DNA of 12,625 bases from Candidatus Faecivivens stercoravium (lineage in GTDB: Bacteria > Bacillota > Clostridia > Oscillospirales > Ruminococcaceae). Location of the stretch: the NCBI GenBank assembly GCA_018712425.1, contig DVHA01000303.1:1-12625 (forward strand), written 5' to 3'. The translations under genes were made by a program, and so were the position numbers. The notes under the pieces were generated by a model that made no database searches, had not been told where the DNA came from, and saw only the letters and a program-made list of their open reading frames with translations. Below, piece after piece: positions 12,622 through 12,625 of the stretch; the stretch's first letter is position 1, and every line of letters begins with the position of its first letter.

Positions 12622-12625
12622 AAAT

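Noticed and set aside
12560..12625. CRISPR-like tandem repeats at the right edge
   Set aside because: The repeated units are short hairpins of unequal size without regular spacers and no cas gene is present; a REP-like element is more likely.

Overview
The window reads as chromosomal DNA of a GC-rich Gram-positive anaerobe, most likely a gut or rumen member of the Firmicutes, class Clostridia (Oscillospiraceae/Ruminococcaceae type). This is inferred from strong AGGAGG-type ribosome binding sites, SigA-like promoters (TTGNNN, 17 bp, TATAAT-like), a lone ECF-transporter S component, type III pantothenate kinases, a DUF436/YwlG protein and an archaeal-type prolyl-tRNA synthetase lacking the editing insert. 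No rRNA, tRNA, insertion sequence, phage gene or CRISPR array was seen.

Layout. (1) Positions 1-2339, minus strand: an apparent operon read leftward, namely a CPBP intramembrane protease with a Pro/Gly-rich N-terminal tail, a Vat/CatB-type hexapeptide acetyltransferase, and the start of a type 2 glycerate kinase cut by the window edge. (2) Positions 2340-2627: two well-formed divergent promoters and a very GC-rich structured leader in front of a plus-strand ECF S component, possibly for pantothenate. (3) Positions 3513-5859, plus strand: a cytoplasmic family GH3 beta-glucosidase and a 61-residue membrane protein, ended by a strong bidirectional terminator. (4) Positions 5916-9969, minus strand: proS, a stand-alone PAS protein, a DUF436 protein and two tandem coaX-like genes. 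The gaps are small and the last two genes overlap in ATGA, so this looks like one five-gene unit from a promoter at 10042-10070 to the terminator at 5866-5905. (5) Positions 10343-12343, minus strand: ilvE and a PAT-like GNAT acetyltransferase, each with its own promoter. (6) Positions 12402-12625: no gene, but a dense run of perfect short hairpins.

How the genes fit together. The most coherent theme is coenzyme A supply: a possible vitamin B5 uptake component and two adjacent type III pantothenate kinase-like proteins. The second kinase copy has lost the catalytic aspartate and the full phosphate-binding motif while its fold signature stays intact, which suggests a regulatory or heteromeric subunit. 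The other genes are household metabolism (prolyl-tRNA charging, branched-chain amino acid transamination, beta-glucoside hydrolysis) and small-molecule acetylation. The most unusual non-coding parts are the ECF leader, the dyad-rich region 11604-11735 with a promoter that leads into no evident gene, and the right-end hairpin run.
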